This document shows, piece after piece, positions 9,709 to 18,355 of a DNA stretch of 64,000 bases (position 1 is its first letter; each line of letters opens with the position of its first letter). Source of the DNA: Amphritea balenae. GTDB lineage: Bacteria; Pseudomonadota; Gammaproteobacteria; Pseudomonadales; Balneatricaceae. Below the pieces are notes generated by a model. It was given only the letters and a program-made list of their open reading frames with translations, searched no databases and was not told where the DNA came from. Position numbers and translations under genes: made by a program. The stretch spans positions 1-64,000 of the forward strand of contig NZ_RQXV01000013.1 of NCBI RefSeq assembly GCF_003858655.1. The letters run 5' to 3'.

Positions 9709-10032
9709 TTACAGCTCAAAACTGAACTGTTCGCCGGCCTGTTCGGTGAATACTTCAGACAGTACAGCGTTTAACGTTGCGCCGTCACTGTCTCGTATCC
9801 AGCTATCCGTATCAACAGAGTAATCGAAGTGAAAGCCGCCGCTACGAGCTGCGAGCCATAACTGCTTAACCGGAGTCTGGCGGGTAAAAATAATCTGCGA
9901 TTTGTTTTCACAGATAACGGTCAGAACGCCGCCATTATTGATGAAATCAATGTCAGTTTCAGCATCGTCGAGAATATCTTCGACAGCGGTCAGGGTGTCA
10001 TCCACTTTCTGGTTAAATTCAGATTCGTTCAT
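9709..10032 (-). CDS. cyaY: Iron-sulfur cluster assembly protein CyaY (frataxin)
   Basis: This 107-residue protein has the bacterial frataxin pattern: an acidic first helix (DDTLTAVEDILDDAETD), then an NGGVLTV strand, an IIFTRQTP strand, a QLWLAARSGGFHFDY segment and a final helix. CyaY binds iron and modulates cysteine desulfurase during Fe-S cluster assembly in the cytoplasm. Length and domain content are normal. In many gammaproteobacteria cyaY is divergent from the lptM-dapF operon. Here that arrangement is kept, except that a diguanylate cyclase-like gene lies between them, 58 bases upstream of cyaY on the same strand. Confidence 0.93.
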   Translation of the reverse strand: MNESEFNQKVDDTLTAVEDILDDAETDIDFINNGGVLTVICENKSQIIFTRQTPVKQLWLAARSGGFHFDYSVDTDSWIRDSDGATLNAVLSEVFTEQAGEQFSFEL

Positions 10033-10090
10033 CAGTTAGCTCTGTAGCTGCAATTTATCGTTGTGACAGAGTATATAGCAGTTCTTTCAG

Positions 10091-11608
10091 CTACTCATCA
10101 TTGGCGTGGTCCAGCAGAACGCTGCTCACTCTGTTTCTGCCGGACTGCTTAGCTTTAAGCAGTTCCTTATCTGCCAGCTCTAGTAACTGGAAAGGCGTTT
10201 GCCGCGTAATTATTTCGACGGTCGAAATGCCTATGCTTAAAGTAATAGCAGGTAACTTTTGATTACTTTGGGAGGCTAGCTGTTGTTGGATTTTTTTGGC
10301 TACAAATAGAGCTCCCTGATGATCCGTTTCTGGTAATAGTAGAATAAATTCTTCGCCACCATAACGGAACGCTTTGTCACCAGGGCGTTTAATATGTTGT
10401 CCGATTGTCAGGGCAGTGGTTCGTAAACAATCATCTCCGGCAAGATGGCCATAGCTATCGTTGTACTGCTTGAAATAATCGATATCCATCATTAATAATG
10501 AGAGAGATCGTTTAGATCGCGTCGCTCTGAGCCACTCAAGTTCCAGTTGATGCTCAAGCTCGCGACGATTATAAAGGCCGGTCAGGTGATCTTTATTTGA
10601 TTGTTGTTGTAGCTGATCGGTCAGACGCTTCAGGCTGATCAGTCGGCTGATCCGCGAAACGATTATCTGGCTTGGAACGTCTGGGTGCAGGTAGTCGTTA
10701 TAGCCCAGCTGACAAGACTGTGTGTGTTCAGCAGAACAGTATTGTTTGCTTAGCATGATTGTAGAAAGGTGTTGTAAAGAGCGCTGCTGTATGACCTGCA
10801 GGCAGCGTTGATTGTCACCATTGTCAGGGGGGCCAGTAAAGAGTACAAGATCGATAGTTTCAGGGCTGTCTAAAAATTCCACAAATGTTTCTGAGCCGGA
10901 GATAACCCGCAAGTCATAATCATTTCGTAGTGGCTGAATTAACGGCCAGTATTCCGTCATGGAGCCGAGCAAGACTATAATCGGGCGAGGTTTGAAACTG
11001 CAGCTGGCGATAGTATGTAAGGGCTGACGACCCGGTTGAGTCAGATAACTCAGAATATCCTCTTTACTGGCTAGGCCCAGCAGCGGTTGTCCTTCAGGAT
11101 GGTGCATCACCGGGATACGTTTATCGTAGTTGCTTTGTTGCCAAAGGTCCTGCCATTCATCCAGCTGCTTTTGCGTTTGCGGGCCGGGAATAGGTAAAGG
11201 GTGATCGAGTTGTTCTAACAGTGATTGCAGTGTTTCGGTTTTCGATATATCCAGTCCTGAGCACCACAAAGCCCGGTACACCAGCGTGCGGAATTGTTGA
11301 GCTAGTTGAGCACTGAACTGCCTGAGTGATTCAGTGATCTGATTAGCTTGCCGGGTATTTGGTCTGTTAGGAGGCAGAGCTATAGTCAGATCCGGTGCGC
11401 GATGGCGCACTGTAGCAACTTCATTGGTGAGCTCCACCTGATCGTCAGTAGTACAGACATTACTAGTTACATCCGGTGCGTGTTGAATTAAGCGCCATTC
11501 AGTCAGATCCTGGCGTTCATCGGCTTGCAGATGCTCATGTAGTGCATAACAGAACGGACAATTGTAATCGCCATAGATAACAACTTTAAGATCAGTAATT
11601 GATGGCAT
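10091..11608 (-). CDS. DsbA/FrnE-like thioredoxin domain fused to pseudo-receiver and GGEEF diguanylate cyclase
   Basis: The 505-residue protein has three parts. Residues 1-200 resemble a DsbA/FrnE-type thioredoxin fold: a CPFC motif at 17-20 after the first strand, then an LPPNRPNT stretch and helical segment typical of that family. Residues 205-325 look like a response-receiver fold, but the usual phosphoacceptor position reads LVLFTG, with no Asp. Residues 335-495 are a GGDEF domain with the active GGEEF motif (417-421) and an inhibitory RxxD site (RPGD, 408-411) exactly five residues before it. It should make cyclic di-GMP with product inhibition. No signal peptide is seen, so the thioredoxin domain is probably cytoplasmic. 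I start at 11608, where the CPFC fold begins; the frame is open to 11719. Confidence 0.82.
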   Translation of the reverse strand: MPSITDLKVVIYGDYNCPFCYALHEHLQADERQDLTEWRLIQHAPDVTSNVCTTDDQVELTNEVATVRHRAPDLTIALPPNRPNTRQANQITESLRQFSAQLAQQFRTLVYRALWCSGLDISKTETLQSLLEQLDHPLPIPGPQTQKQLDEWQDLWQQSNYDKRIPVMHHPEGQPLLGLASKEDILSYLTQPGRQPLHTIASCSFKPRPIIVLLGSMTEYWPLIQPLRNDYDLRVISGSETFVEFLDSPETIDLVLFTGPPDNGDNQRCLQVIQQRSLQHLSTIMLSKQYCSAEHTQSCQLGYNDYLHPDVPSQIIVSRISRLISLKRLTDQLQQQSNKDHLTGLYNRRELEHQLELEWLRATRSKRSLSLLMMDIDYFKQYNDSYGHLAGDDCLRTTALTIGQHIKRPGDKAFRYGGEEFILLLPETDHQGALFVAKKIQQQLASQSNQKLPAITLSIGISTVEIITRQTPFQLLELADKELLKAKQSGRNRVSSVLLDHANDE

Positions 11609-11732
11609 GATCCCCAGAAACCTCTGTATCTGAATCCTAATAATAGGTAGATGATGTTGCGACTTGCAAGTTATCTTTAGTAATGCCGTCTGTATGCGGT
11701 ATACGCAGGTACTCATCATGGCGGCAGCGCTG

Positions 11733-11738
11733 TATAAT
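11733..11738 (+). promoter_or_regulatory. Candidate -10 element for the lptM-lysA operon
   Basis: A perfect TATAAT hexamer lies 34 bases before the lptM start. No good -35 hexamer is found at 17 bases spacing, so the call rests on the -10 match and position. Confidence 0.35.
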
Positions 11739-11771
11739 CGGCTTATTAACTTCAGATCAGGAATTTAAAAC

Positions 11772-11894
11772 GTGAAAGCTTGTTGGATAGCGATCTTTTT
11801 TAGTGCTCTGTTAATCAGTGGATGTGGTCAAAAAGGACCGCTCTATCTGCCCTCTGATGCACCGCAGCAGACACAACTACAGTCACAACAGTAA
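11772..11894 (+). CDS. lptM: LPS-assembly lipoprotein LptM (YifL family)
   Basis: This 40-residue gene starts at GTG 11772, with AGGAAT upstream. The product has a short hydrophobic signal, a lipobox ending ISGC with Cys18, and then the family signature GQKGPLYLP directly after the lipidated cysteine. LptM is an outer-membrane lipoprotein reported to assist oxidative maturation of the LptDE translocon in E. coli. The gene lies 42 bases before lysA in the usual gammaproteobacterial order, and cyaY is upstream on the other strand. The short Gln-rich tail is poorly conserved in the family. Confidence 0.92.
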   Translation: MKACWIAIFFSALLISGCGQKGPLYLPSDAPQQTQLQSQQ

Positions 11895-11936
11895 TTTAAC
11901 CTTTTCTGACCCGATATATTTAAACAGTTGAAGACC

Positions 11937-13184
11937 ATGGATAATTTTGAATACCTGAATGGCCGCCTGTGCGCCGAAGAAGTACCGGTAACCCGTATCG
12001 CTGAAGAGTACGGTACACCAACCTATATCTATTCCCGGGATGCACTGGAACGTGCTTATCTTGATTATGCGCAGGCGCTTGAAGGCCGTGATGCGTTGGT
12101 TTGTTATGCGGTGAAAGCTAATTCTAATATCGGTGTGCTGAATGTTCTGGCTCGCCTGGGTGCTGGCTTTGATATTGTTTCAGTGGGTGAGCTGGAGCGG
12201 GTGATTAAGGCGGGTGGCGACCCGGCTAAAGTTGTTTTTTCCGGTGTGGCTAAGCGTGAAGGCGAGATGCGCCGCGCTTTGGAAGCGGGTATTCACTGTT
12301 TTAATATTGAATCTGAAGCGGAACTTGACCGGTTGAATAAGGTTGCTGCTGAGCTGGATAAAGTCGCGGCAATTTCATTAAGGGTTAATCCCGATGTGGA
12401 TGCAGGTACCCATCCGTATATTTCAACAGGGCTGAAAGATAATAAGTTTGGTGTGGCGATAGAAGATGCCGCGCGTATCTATGCTTATGCGAATAGCCTG
12501 AGTCATCTGGATGTACAAGGTGTGGATTGTCATATCGGCTCTCAGCTAACAGAGATTGCGCCGTTCCTGGACGCGCTGGATCGTTTGCTGGTACTGATCG
12601 ATACCCTGGCTAGTGAGGGTATTACTATTAAACATCTGGATCTGGGTGGTGGCCTGGGTGTTTGCTATACCGATGAAGTACCGCCAACACCTCAGGAATA
12701 TATCGCTGCAGTGATTGAAAGGCTGGGTGATCGGCCACTGAAGTTGATTTTCGAACCGGGCCGTTCGATCGCCGCTAATGCCGGTATCATGATCACTAAG
12801 GTCGAGTTCCTGAAATGTACTGAGCATAAAAACTTCGCCATTATTGATGGTGCAATGAACGACCTGATACGTCCGGCGTTGTATAGCGCTTACATGGAAA
12901 TTATTCCGGTTGAAGTACGAGAAGGGGAAAGCCGTAGTTTTGATCTGGTAGGCCCGGTATGTGAGTCCGGCGATTTCCTGGGTAAAGATCGACAGCTAAA
13001 CCTGGAAGCCGGTGATCTGTTAGCTGTTTGCTCGGCCGGTGCATATGGTTTCGGCATGAGCTCAAACTATAATACCCGAAATCGTGCAGCGGAGGTGATG
13101 GTGGATGATAACCAAATCCATCTGATCCGTAAGCGGGAAACCGTTGTCGATCAGCTGCGTGGTGAATCAGTTTTACCGGGTTAG
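11937..13184 (+). CDS. lysA: Diaminopimelate decarboxylase
   Basis: LysA removes CO2 from meso-diaminopimelate to give L-lysine. The 415-residue protein is a fold-III PLP enzyme. The Schiff-base lysine is Lys60 in CYAVKANSN, the HIGSQ motif marks the active-site barrel, a GGGLG loop binds the PLP phosphate, and CESGD near residue 340 gives the active-site Cys from the partner subunit. I use the ATG at 11937, because MDNFEY fits the family N terminus; a TTG nine bases upstream is less likely. It is followed by dapF, which makes its substrate, after a 101-base gap that contains a hairpin. Confidence 0.96.
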   Translation: MDNFEYLNGRLCAEEVPVTRIAEEYGTPTYIYSRDALERAYLDYAQALEGRDALVCYAVKANSNIGVLNVLARLGAGFDIVSVGELERVIKAGGDPAKVVFSGVAKREGEMRRALEAGIHCFNIESEAELDRLNKVAAELDKVAAISLRVNPDVDAGTHPYISTGLKDNKFGVAIEDAARIYAYANSLSHLDVQGVDCHIGSQLTEIAPFLDALDRLLVLIDTLASEGITIKHLDLGGGLGVCYTDEVPPTPQEYIAAVIERLGDRPLKLIFEPGRSIAANAGIMITKVEFLKCTEHKNFAIIDGAMNDLIRPALYSAYMEIIPVEVREGESRSFDLVGPVCESGDFLGKDRQLNLEAGDLLAVCSAGAYGFGMSSNYNTRNRAAEVMVDDNQIHLIRKRETVVDQLRGESVLPG

Positions 13185-13232
13185 TCTCTGAAAAAAGGGC
13201 TGAGATTAAACTTTTCTCAGCGCTAACAGAGA
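13185..13232 (+). other. Nested hairpin between lysA and dapF
   Basis: GCTGAG (13199-13204) pairs with CTCAGC (13216-13221), and outside it TCTCTG (13185-13190) pairs with CAGAGA (13227-13232). No T-run follows, so this is more likely an RNA processing or stability structure between two co-transcribed genes than a terminator. Confidence 0.5.
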
Positions 13233-13285
13233 CCCCGAATATAGAGGCAAATGCTGTCTTAACAGCAACGCCTGGCGAGAGAGAT

Positions 13286-14116
13286 ATGTTAGTTCGATTT
13301 ACAAAAATGCATGGTCTGGGTAACGATTTTCTGGTGCTGGATACCATCACCCAGAAAGTTAAAGTGAACTCAGCGCTAGTGGCGCGTCTGGCGGACCGTA
13401 ATTTTGGCGTGGGCTTTGATCAGATGCTGATAGTAGAGCCGCCGGGCAATCCTGATATGGATTTCCGTTATCGTATTTTTAATGCCGATGGCAGTGAAGT
13501 TGAGCATTGCGGTAACGGTGCACGTTGTTTTGCTAAGTTTGTTCGGGATAAGCGACTCACCGCTAAGGAAACCGTTGCGGTTGAAACTGAGAAGGGGCCT
13601 ATCTACCTGACGATTACTGAAGACAAGCAGGTAGTCGTTGATATGGGCGTGCCCGTTTTGGAGCCCCAGCAGATCCCTTTCAGTGCTGATCAGGCTGCAG
13701 CCACCTATCCAATCGATGTCGATGGTCAGGCGGTTCAGATCAGTGCGGTTTCTATGGGTAACCCTCATGGTGTACTGGTGGTAGATGCGGTTGATACGGC
13801 GCCGGTTGAAAGCTGGGGGCCTGAGCTGGAACGGCATCCCAAGTTTCCAGCCAAAGCGAATATCGGTTTTATGGAAGTGATCAGCGGTGCTGAGATCCGG
13901 TTAAGGGTTTTTGAACGTGGCGCAGGAGAGACACTGGCTTGTGGCACGGGGGCCTGTGCTGCCGTTGTCGCCGGACGTTTACGTGGTCTGCTGAATGAAG
14001 AAGTGACAGTACATCTGCCCGGTGGCACACTGCATATTGAATGGGCTGGCGCAGGCGAGCCCCTGAGAATGACAGGACCGGCAACAACCGTCTATGAAGG
14101 ACAGATTTTCCTATGA
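13286..14116 (+). CDS. dapF: Diaminopimelate epimerase
   Basis: DapF interconverts LL- and meso-diaminopimelate without a cofactor, using a cysteine pair as acid and base. In this 276-residue protein they are Cys75 (HCGNGARC) and Cys219 (ACGTGACA), in the conserved contexts. The N-terminal KMHGLGNDF motif is also diagnostic. The start at 13286 follows GAGAGAG. The last codons overlap the DUF484 start by four bases (ATGA), so translation is coupled. It stands between lysA and the xerC group, as in most gammaproteobacteria. Confidence 0.97.
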   Translation: MLVRFTKMHGLGNDFLVLDTITQKVKVNSALVARLADRNFGVGFDQMLIVEPPGNPDMDFRYRIFNADGSEVEHCGNGARCFAKFVRDKRLTAKETVAVETEKGPIYLTITEDKQVVVDMGVPVLEPQQIPFSADQAAATYPIDVDGQAVQISAVSMGNPHGVLVVDAVDTAPVESWGPELERHPKFPAKANIGFMEVISGAEIRLRVFERGAGETLACGTGACAAVVAGRLRGLLNEEVTVHLPGGTLHIEWAGAGEPLRMTGPATTVYEGQIFL

Positions 14117-14829
14117 GCGAATTAAAGCCAGAAGCGACCAGTGCAACTGAAAATGGACATCTAGCCCTGAATGCTGAACAGGTAGCTGAATACCTGAAAC
14201 AGCATCCGGACTTTTTTACTGGCAATGAGCATCTGCTGGAAAAACTGTATGTCCCTCATCAGCGTGGTAATACGGTTTCTCTGGTTGAGCGTCAGACCAG
14301 TCTGTTACGGGAGAAAAACCGTGAACTGCATGATTACCTTGGAGATCTGGTCGGTGTAGCCCGGGAAAATGATATCCAGTTCACAAAAACTAAAAAAATG
14401 ATTCTGGCACTGCTGGATGCTGAAACACTGGATGATGTTGCCGTCGCTATCGATGAGAGCCTGTGTCAGGATTTTCACAGCGATACCACTGCGCTGCTAC
14501 TCTTTAGTGAACATGCTGAAGAGCAGAATAATTTGCATCTGATTAAGCGTGAAGATGCTGCAGCGATTGATGGGCTGGTGGATCAGTCACAGACCCGCTG
14601 TGGTAATTTGTCAGAGTTACAGAACCAGTTACTGTTTAAAGAACATGCTTTTAAGGTTAAATCTGCGGCGGCAGTACCTTTGGTGAAGGGCGAAACACTA
14701 GGTTTACTGGCCATTGGTAGCTTTGATCCGACCTACTTTCAAAGCAATCAGGGAACTCTGTTCCTGGATTATATTGGTCAGGCAGTAAGTCGGATTGTCT
14801 CGCCGATGTTACGGAACACTCAGGCCTGA
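14113..14829 (+). CDS. DUF484 family protein (YigA-like)
   Basis: This 238-residue cytoplasmic protein belongs to DUF484, whose genes lie between dapF and xerC in many gammaproteobacteria. The family's N-terminal pattern is visible: a YLKQHPDFF motif around residue 27, then VSLVERQ with a coiled helix (residues 53-80). The C-terminal half resembles a GAF-type sensor fold, with an [18 protein letters not shown] segment typical of GAF domains. No ligand or function is established. It overlaps dapF by four bases, and xerC begins two bases after its stop. Confidence 0.9.
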   Translation: MSELKPEATSATENGHLALNAEQVAEYLKQHPDFFTGNEHLLEKLYVPHQRGNTVSLVERQTSLLREKNRELHDYLGDLVGVARENDIQFTKTKKMILALLDAETLDDVAVAIDESLCQDFHSDTTALLLFSEHAEEQNNLHLIKREDAAAIDGLVDQSQTRCGNLSELQNQLLFKEHAFKVKSAAAVPLVKGETLGLLAIGSFDPTYFQSNQGTLFLDYIGQAVSRIVSPMLRNTQA

Positions 14830-14831
14830 AA

Positions 14832-15764
14832 ATGAAAACCGCGGATGCTGCTCTGGATGGATTTTATCTCTATCTGGGCAGCGAGCGTCAGCTATCCCGC
14901 CATACACTCAGTAATTACCGCCGTGACCTGACCCGCCTGCAGGAATATCTGCAGCACAGTACTCTGTTTCCTGATGGCAAGGTGAACTGGGCCAAAGTTG
15001 AAACGAAACAGATTCGCAACTTTGTCGGCTGGGTGCATCGGGAAGGGCTGTCGGGAAAAAGTATTCAGCGGCTACTGTCGGCCATACGTAGTTTTTATAA
15101 ATACCTGCATCGCGAAGGCCTGGTACATCAAAACCCTGCACTGGGGGTACAGGCACCTAAAAGTCCCCGTAAACTCCCGCAAACACTGGATGTTGATCAG
15201 CTTAATCAGTTGCTTGAATCGGAGGCTACTGATGATCCACTGGAGTGCCGTGATCAGGCGATGATGGAACTGATCTATTCGTCGGGGTTGCGATTGTCTG
15301 AATTGGTTAGTCTCGATCTGCATAGTATTGACTGGCAAGATGCCAGCTTAAGGGTTGTGGGTAAGGGAAGCAAAGAACGGTTATTACCTATAGGCGGTAA
15401 AGCGATGCAGGCAATAGATTGCTGGCTTAATCTGCGTGATAGCCTGGCCCGACCGGAAGAGATGGCCCTGTTTGTGAGTAAGCGGGGTACCCGGATAAGT
15501 ACCAGAAGCGTGCAGTTACGGATCGACCGACGGGGTAAAATGCAGCATACTCAAGGTAAAGTTTATCCACACAGACTTCGTCACTCCTTTGCCAGCCATA
15601 TGCTGGAATCCAGTGGTGATCTGCGGGCAGTACAGGAGCTACTGGGTCATTCAGATATATCGACGACTCAGATCTATACTCATCTGGACTTCCGGCACCT
15701 GATGGATGTTTATGAAAAAGCCCATCCAAGGGCTCACAAGCAGACTGAAAATAACGATGATTAA
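14832..15764 (+). CDS. xerC: Site-specific tyrosine recombinase XerC
   Basis: XerC works with XerD at dif to resolve chromosome dimers. The 310 residues include the N-terminal SAM-like core-binding domain (about 5-105) and the catalytic domain. The full catalytic set can be placed: Arg154 (SGLRLSE), Lys178 (GKGSKE), His247 and Arg250 (HRLRH), His273 (LGHSD) and the nucleophile Tyr282 (IYTH). The dapF-DUF484-xerC order identifies it as the chromosomal housekeeping recombinase, not a mobile-element integrase. Its stop overlaps the start of the HAD gene. Confidence 0.96.
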   Translation: MKTADAALDGFYLYLGSERQLSRHTLSNYRRDLTRLQEYLQHSTLFPDGKVNWAKVETKQIRNFVGWVHREGLSGKSIQRLLSAIRSFYKYLHREGLVHQNPALGVQAPKSPRKLPQTLDVDQLNQLLESEATDDPLECRDQAMMELIYSSGLRLSELVSLDLHSIDWQDASLRVVGKGSKERLLPIGGKAMQAIDCWLNLRDSLARPEEMALFVSKRGTRISTRSVQLRIDRRGKMQHTQGKVYPHRLRHSFASHMLESSGDLRAVQELLGHSDISTTQIYTHLDFRHLMDVYEKAHPRAHKQTENNDD

Positions 15765-16482
15765 ATGTATAACCTTTGATCTGGACGATACTCTCTGGGC
15801 AGTTAACCCGGTAATCGTTGCCGCGAATAAAACCCTCTATGGCTGGCTCAGTGAAAATGCTGAAGCCTTTGTTAAATGTCATCAGCTAAGGGACTTCGAA
15901 AGCCTTAAGCAGCAAGCACTGCAGACGTTTCCTGATATCGGCCACAGTGTCACTATGATTCGGATGAAGCAGTTGGAAATTGGCTTGTTGCAGGCGGGTT
16001 ATCCACAGGAGCAAGCGTTGGCACTCGCCCACCAGGCCTTTGAAGTCTTTATCGAAGCACGTAATCAGGTCGAGTTGTTTGAGCATGCCAGAACGATGCT
16101 GGAAAAGCTCAAACAGGCGGGCTATATGATTGGGGCACTGAGCAATGGCAATGCGGATGTCAATCGGGTAGGTCTCGGTGACCTGTTTGATTTCGCCCTC
16201 AATGCCGATGGTGTGGGTAAAGAGAAACCCCATCCATTGATGTTTGAACTGATGCTGGAACAGAATGGATTGCGGCCCGAGCAGGTCATCCATATCGGAG
16301 ATAACCCTCATCATGATATCGAAGGTGCGAAGAACGCCGGCCTTTGGACTATCTGGGTCAATCTGGATAACCGTCACTGGCCTGATGGCCTTCCGGCGGA
16401 TCAGGATGTTGGCTGTCTGGGTGAGATACCCGATGCTGTCGCTGAGATTTCAGTGCGGGCAACACAGCGAGTTACGCTTTAA
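15757..16482 (+). CDS. yigB: HAD-superfamily phosphatase, YigB-like
   Basis: I place the start at ATG 15757, so that the first HAD motif (FDLDDTLW, Asp8 nucleophile and Asp10) lies at the N terminus; the frame is open 51 bases further into xerC. The 241-residue protein also has motif II (LSNGNAD), motif III Lys (GKEKPHP) and motif IV (HIGDNPHHD), with an alpha-helical cap between. E. coli YigB, in the same position after xerC, dephosphorylates a riboflavin pathway intermediate and FMN. That function is a transfer from family and gene order, and HAD substrate ranges are broad. Confidence 0.88.
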   Translation: MIKCITFDLDDTLWAVNPVIVAANKTLYGWLSENAEAFVKCHQLRDFESLKQQALQTFPDIGHSVTMIRMKQLEIGLLQAGYPQEQALALAHQAFEVFIEARNQVELFEHARTMLEKLKQAGYMIGALSNGNADVNRVGLGDLFDFALNADGVGKEKPHPLMFELMLEQNGLRPEQVIHIGDNPHHDIEGAKNAGLWTIWVNLDNRHWPDGLPADQDVGCLGEIPDAVAEISVRATQRVTL

Positions 16483-16516
16483 TATTTATCAGAATACATA
16501 TTTAGACAGGCAGGCT

Positions 16517-17035
16517 ATGACCGAACAGGCGACTCAGAATCAGATCAATTTGAGCTATGACCCGGCAGAAGATCGGATTCTGATTAAAGCAACCGAGAAA
16601 GGTAAAGAGTATCGAGCCTGGTGGACCCGCCGTTTGGCATTGCGCATTTATAAACTCTTTGCTGAACATAGCTTTCCAACTGAGAATCAAGCAACGCATT
16701 TACAGCCTGAGCAGCAGCAGAATCTCGGCCATATGGAAAAACAAGGCGCTGTAGAGGACGCTGATTTTGCAACACCCTTTCAGGAGGATGCCAGTCATTA
16801 TCCGCTCGGGGAAAATGGTATTCTGGTCCAGCGGGTTGATATTAAAACTGAAGGTAAAGTAGTTAAATTTATTATGCTACCGGCTGAAGGTGAAGGTATG
16901 ACTCTGGCTCTGCCACCCGGACAGCGTTACTCATTTGAGCATATGCTACAGCGAGTGATGCAGGCTGGAGAGTGGATCACCACAACACCGCAAGATAGCG
17001 CCGGTAACCCACAAAGTCCCCGTATAGCTCACTAA
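16517..17035 (+). CDS. Conserved hypothetical protein, 172 residues
   Basis: I do not recognise a named family. The start at ATG 16517 follows an AGGCAGG; the longer upstream reading overlaps yigB in another frame and is spurious. The protein is soluble, with no signal or membrane helix. Notable are a LSYDPAEDRILIKA strand pattern near the N terminus, an AWWTRRLAL segment and a basic helix around residues 35-50, then a Gln-rich linker (about 60-75) and a beta-rich C-terminal half. It follows yigB after 34 bases and may be co-transcribed. The stop overlaps the opposing MerR gene by four bases. Confidence 0.75.
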   Translation: MTEQATQNQINLSYDPAEDRILIKATEKGKEYRAWWTRRLALRIYKLFAEHSFPTENQATHLQPEQQQNLGHMEKQGAVEDADFATPFQEDASHYPLGENGILVQRVDIKTEGKVVKFIMLPAEGEGMTLALPPGQRYSFEHMLQRVMQAGEWITTTPQDSAGNPQSPRIAH

Positions 17036-17475
17036 TTATTCTTGTTTAAGGCTGAATGCTCGGAGTTACACAGCGAGTGATCAGCCAGAACCTCCAATAC
17101 CCGACACTGATGCTCATCTTCATAGTGACAGTTGTCTATCATTCGCTGCAACTCTGCCTCCATTGCCTGTAACTGAGCTATTTTCTGTTGCACATCGATC
17201 AAATGCTGTTTCGCTATCTGATCTGCCTGCAGGTGATCATCCAGACAGCAGCTGCACAGTTTCTGTAGCTGTTCTATCGCCGGAAGATCAAACCCCAGTT
17301 CCCGGGCGTGACGGATAAAGCGCAACAGGGTCAGATGCTGGCTGTTATAGCGACGCTGATTACCTGAGTTACGGTTGGCTGCGGGTAGTAACCCGCGTTC
17401 TTCGTACCAGCGAATAGTGGGTATTTTACAGTTGGTTAGTTTTGACAACTGGCCAATCGAATAGTCATTACTCAT
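17032..17475 (-). CDS. MerR-family metal-responsive transcription regulator
   Basis: The 147-residue protein starts with a MerR winged helix-turn-helix (YSIGQLSKLT, then IRWYEERGLLP) and continues into a dimerisation helix with metal ligands placed as in the ZntR/CadR branch. Candidate ligands are Cys74, Cys76, Cys77, Cys116, His117, His122, Cys124, His133 and Cys136. It should bind the dyad in the divergent 19-base-spaced promoter at 17503-17533 and activate the adjacent CDF transporter gene when metal is bound. Zn, Cd and Pb are likely inducers by family; the exact metal is not determined by sequence reading. Confidence 0.88.
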   Translation of the reverse strand: MSNDYSIGQLSKLTNCKIPTIRWYEERGLLPAANRNSGNQRRYNSQHLTLLRFIRHARELGFDLPAIEQLQKLCSCCLDDHLQADQIAKQHLIDVQQKIAQLQAMEAELQRMIDNCHYEDEHQCRVLEVLADHSLCNSEHSALNKNN

Positions 17476-17502
17476 TCTTCTTTCACTTTTTTCAATTATC
17501 CC

Positions 17503-17533
17503 TTGAACCTCTAGTCACTAGAGACTTTATAGT
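17503..17533 (+). promoter_or_regulatory. MerR-type promoter and operator of the CDF gene
   Basis: A -35 hexamer TTGAAC (17503-17508) and a -10 TATAGT (17528-17533) are separated by 19 bases, the over-long spacing that MerR regulators correct. The spacer holds a perfect 7-1-7 palindrome (CTCTAGT-C-ACTAGAG, 17509-17523). It faces the CDF transporter, whose start lies 37 bases downstream. Confidence 0.85.
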
Positions 17534-17569
17534 ATTGGTATTGATAAATATAGAATAGAAGTTTTTCTT

Positions 17570-18274
17570 ATGTCCCACTGCTGCGCAAAGTCTACTTTTA
17601 CAGGCCTGGATCCGGTTTATATACGCATACTCTGGCTGATCATCACGATTAACGGATTGATGTTCGGTGTCGAGATGGTCGCGGGTATTGCTGCTCAGTC
17701 CCAGGCACTGCAAGCGGATGCATTGGATTTTCTGGGCGATACCCTTAGTTATGGCATTAGTCTCTGGGCCATAGGTAAAGCGGTCTCTTTTCGAACCAAT
17801 GCTGCCCTGTTCAAAGGTTTCAGCCTGCTGCTAATGTCCTGCTGGGTGACAGGCTCTACCATCTACCGGATTTTTGTTTTGAACAGTCCTGATGCGGTCA
17901 CTATGGGGGGCGTTGCGATAGCCGCATTCATTGCAAACATGGTGAGTGTTCTGTTACTCATGCGCTATAAAGATGGTGATGCTAATGTACGCTCAGTCTG
18001 GCTTTGTAGTCGTAATGATGCCATTGGAAATCTGGTGGTTCTGATAGCTGCTTCAGGGGTGTGGTACTCAGATACGCCCTGGCCAGACCTGGCTACGGCT
18101 TTGATTATGGCAGGTTTATTCCTTTCTTCAGCCTGGCAGATTACCCGCCAGGCAGTGCTTGAAAAAAGAGCCTCAGGAGGTGCAGCACAAGGAGTGGATG
18201 AGCCTCCATCTCATCCGGCATCCGGGTGTGCATCAGAGCCTGGATTAGATAATCGTCATTCCGCAGAGTCTTAG
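17570..18274 (+). CDS. Short cation diffusion facilitator (CDF) transporter without C-terminal domain
   Basis: The 234-residue membrane protein has about six transmembrane segments and CDF metal-site motifs. In TM2 the usual HxxxD is DxxxD (ADALDFLGD), as in YiiP. In TM5 the usual HxxxD reads CSRND, with Cys in place of His. After TM6 the chain ends in about 40 polar, Ser/Pro-rich residues and lacks the cytoplasmic ferredoxin-like domain of most CDF proteins. It probably exports a divalent metal by proton antiport. Control is by the divergent MerR regulator through the promoter at 17503-17533. The N-terminal SHCCAK could be an extra metal site. Confidence 0.85.
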   Translation: MSHCCAKSTFTGLDPVYIRILWLIITINGLMFGVEMVAGIAAQSQALQADALDFLGDTLSYGISLWAIGKAVSFRTNAALFKGFSLLLMSCWVTGSTIYRIFVLNSPDAVTMGGVAIAAFIANMVSVLLLMRYKDGDANVRSVWLCSRNDAIGNLVVLIAASGVWYSDTPWPDLATALIMAGLFLSSAWQITRQAVLEKRASGGAAQGVDEPPSHPASGCASEPGLDNRHSAES

Positions 18275-18312
18275 TTAAGAGGTAGGCGACAAGGTTGGGA
18301 GCTGAGTCCTGA

Positions 18313-18352
18313 GTTACACAGGCTGCGAAGGGGGCTTCAGGGCCTGTGTAAC
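18313..18352. terminator. Perfect 11-bp hairpin between convergent genes
   Basis: GTTACACAGGC (18313-18323) is exactly complementary to 18342-18352, with a smaller GAAG/CTTC hairpin inside the loop. It lies just past the CDF gene and four bases from the 3' end of the convergent EamA gene. It may serve both strands, but no T-run follows. Confidence 0.55.
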
Positions 18353-18355
18353 CGA

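Noticed and set aside
14832-15764. Mobile-element integrase
   Set aside because: The dapF-DUF484-xerC-HAD order identifies chromosomal XerC; no attachment site or other mobile genes nearby.
16265-16516. N-terminal extension of the 172-residue gene
   Set aside because: It lies inside yigB in another frame; ATG 16517 has its own ribosome site.
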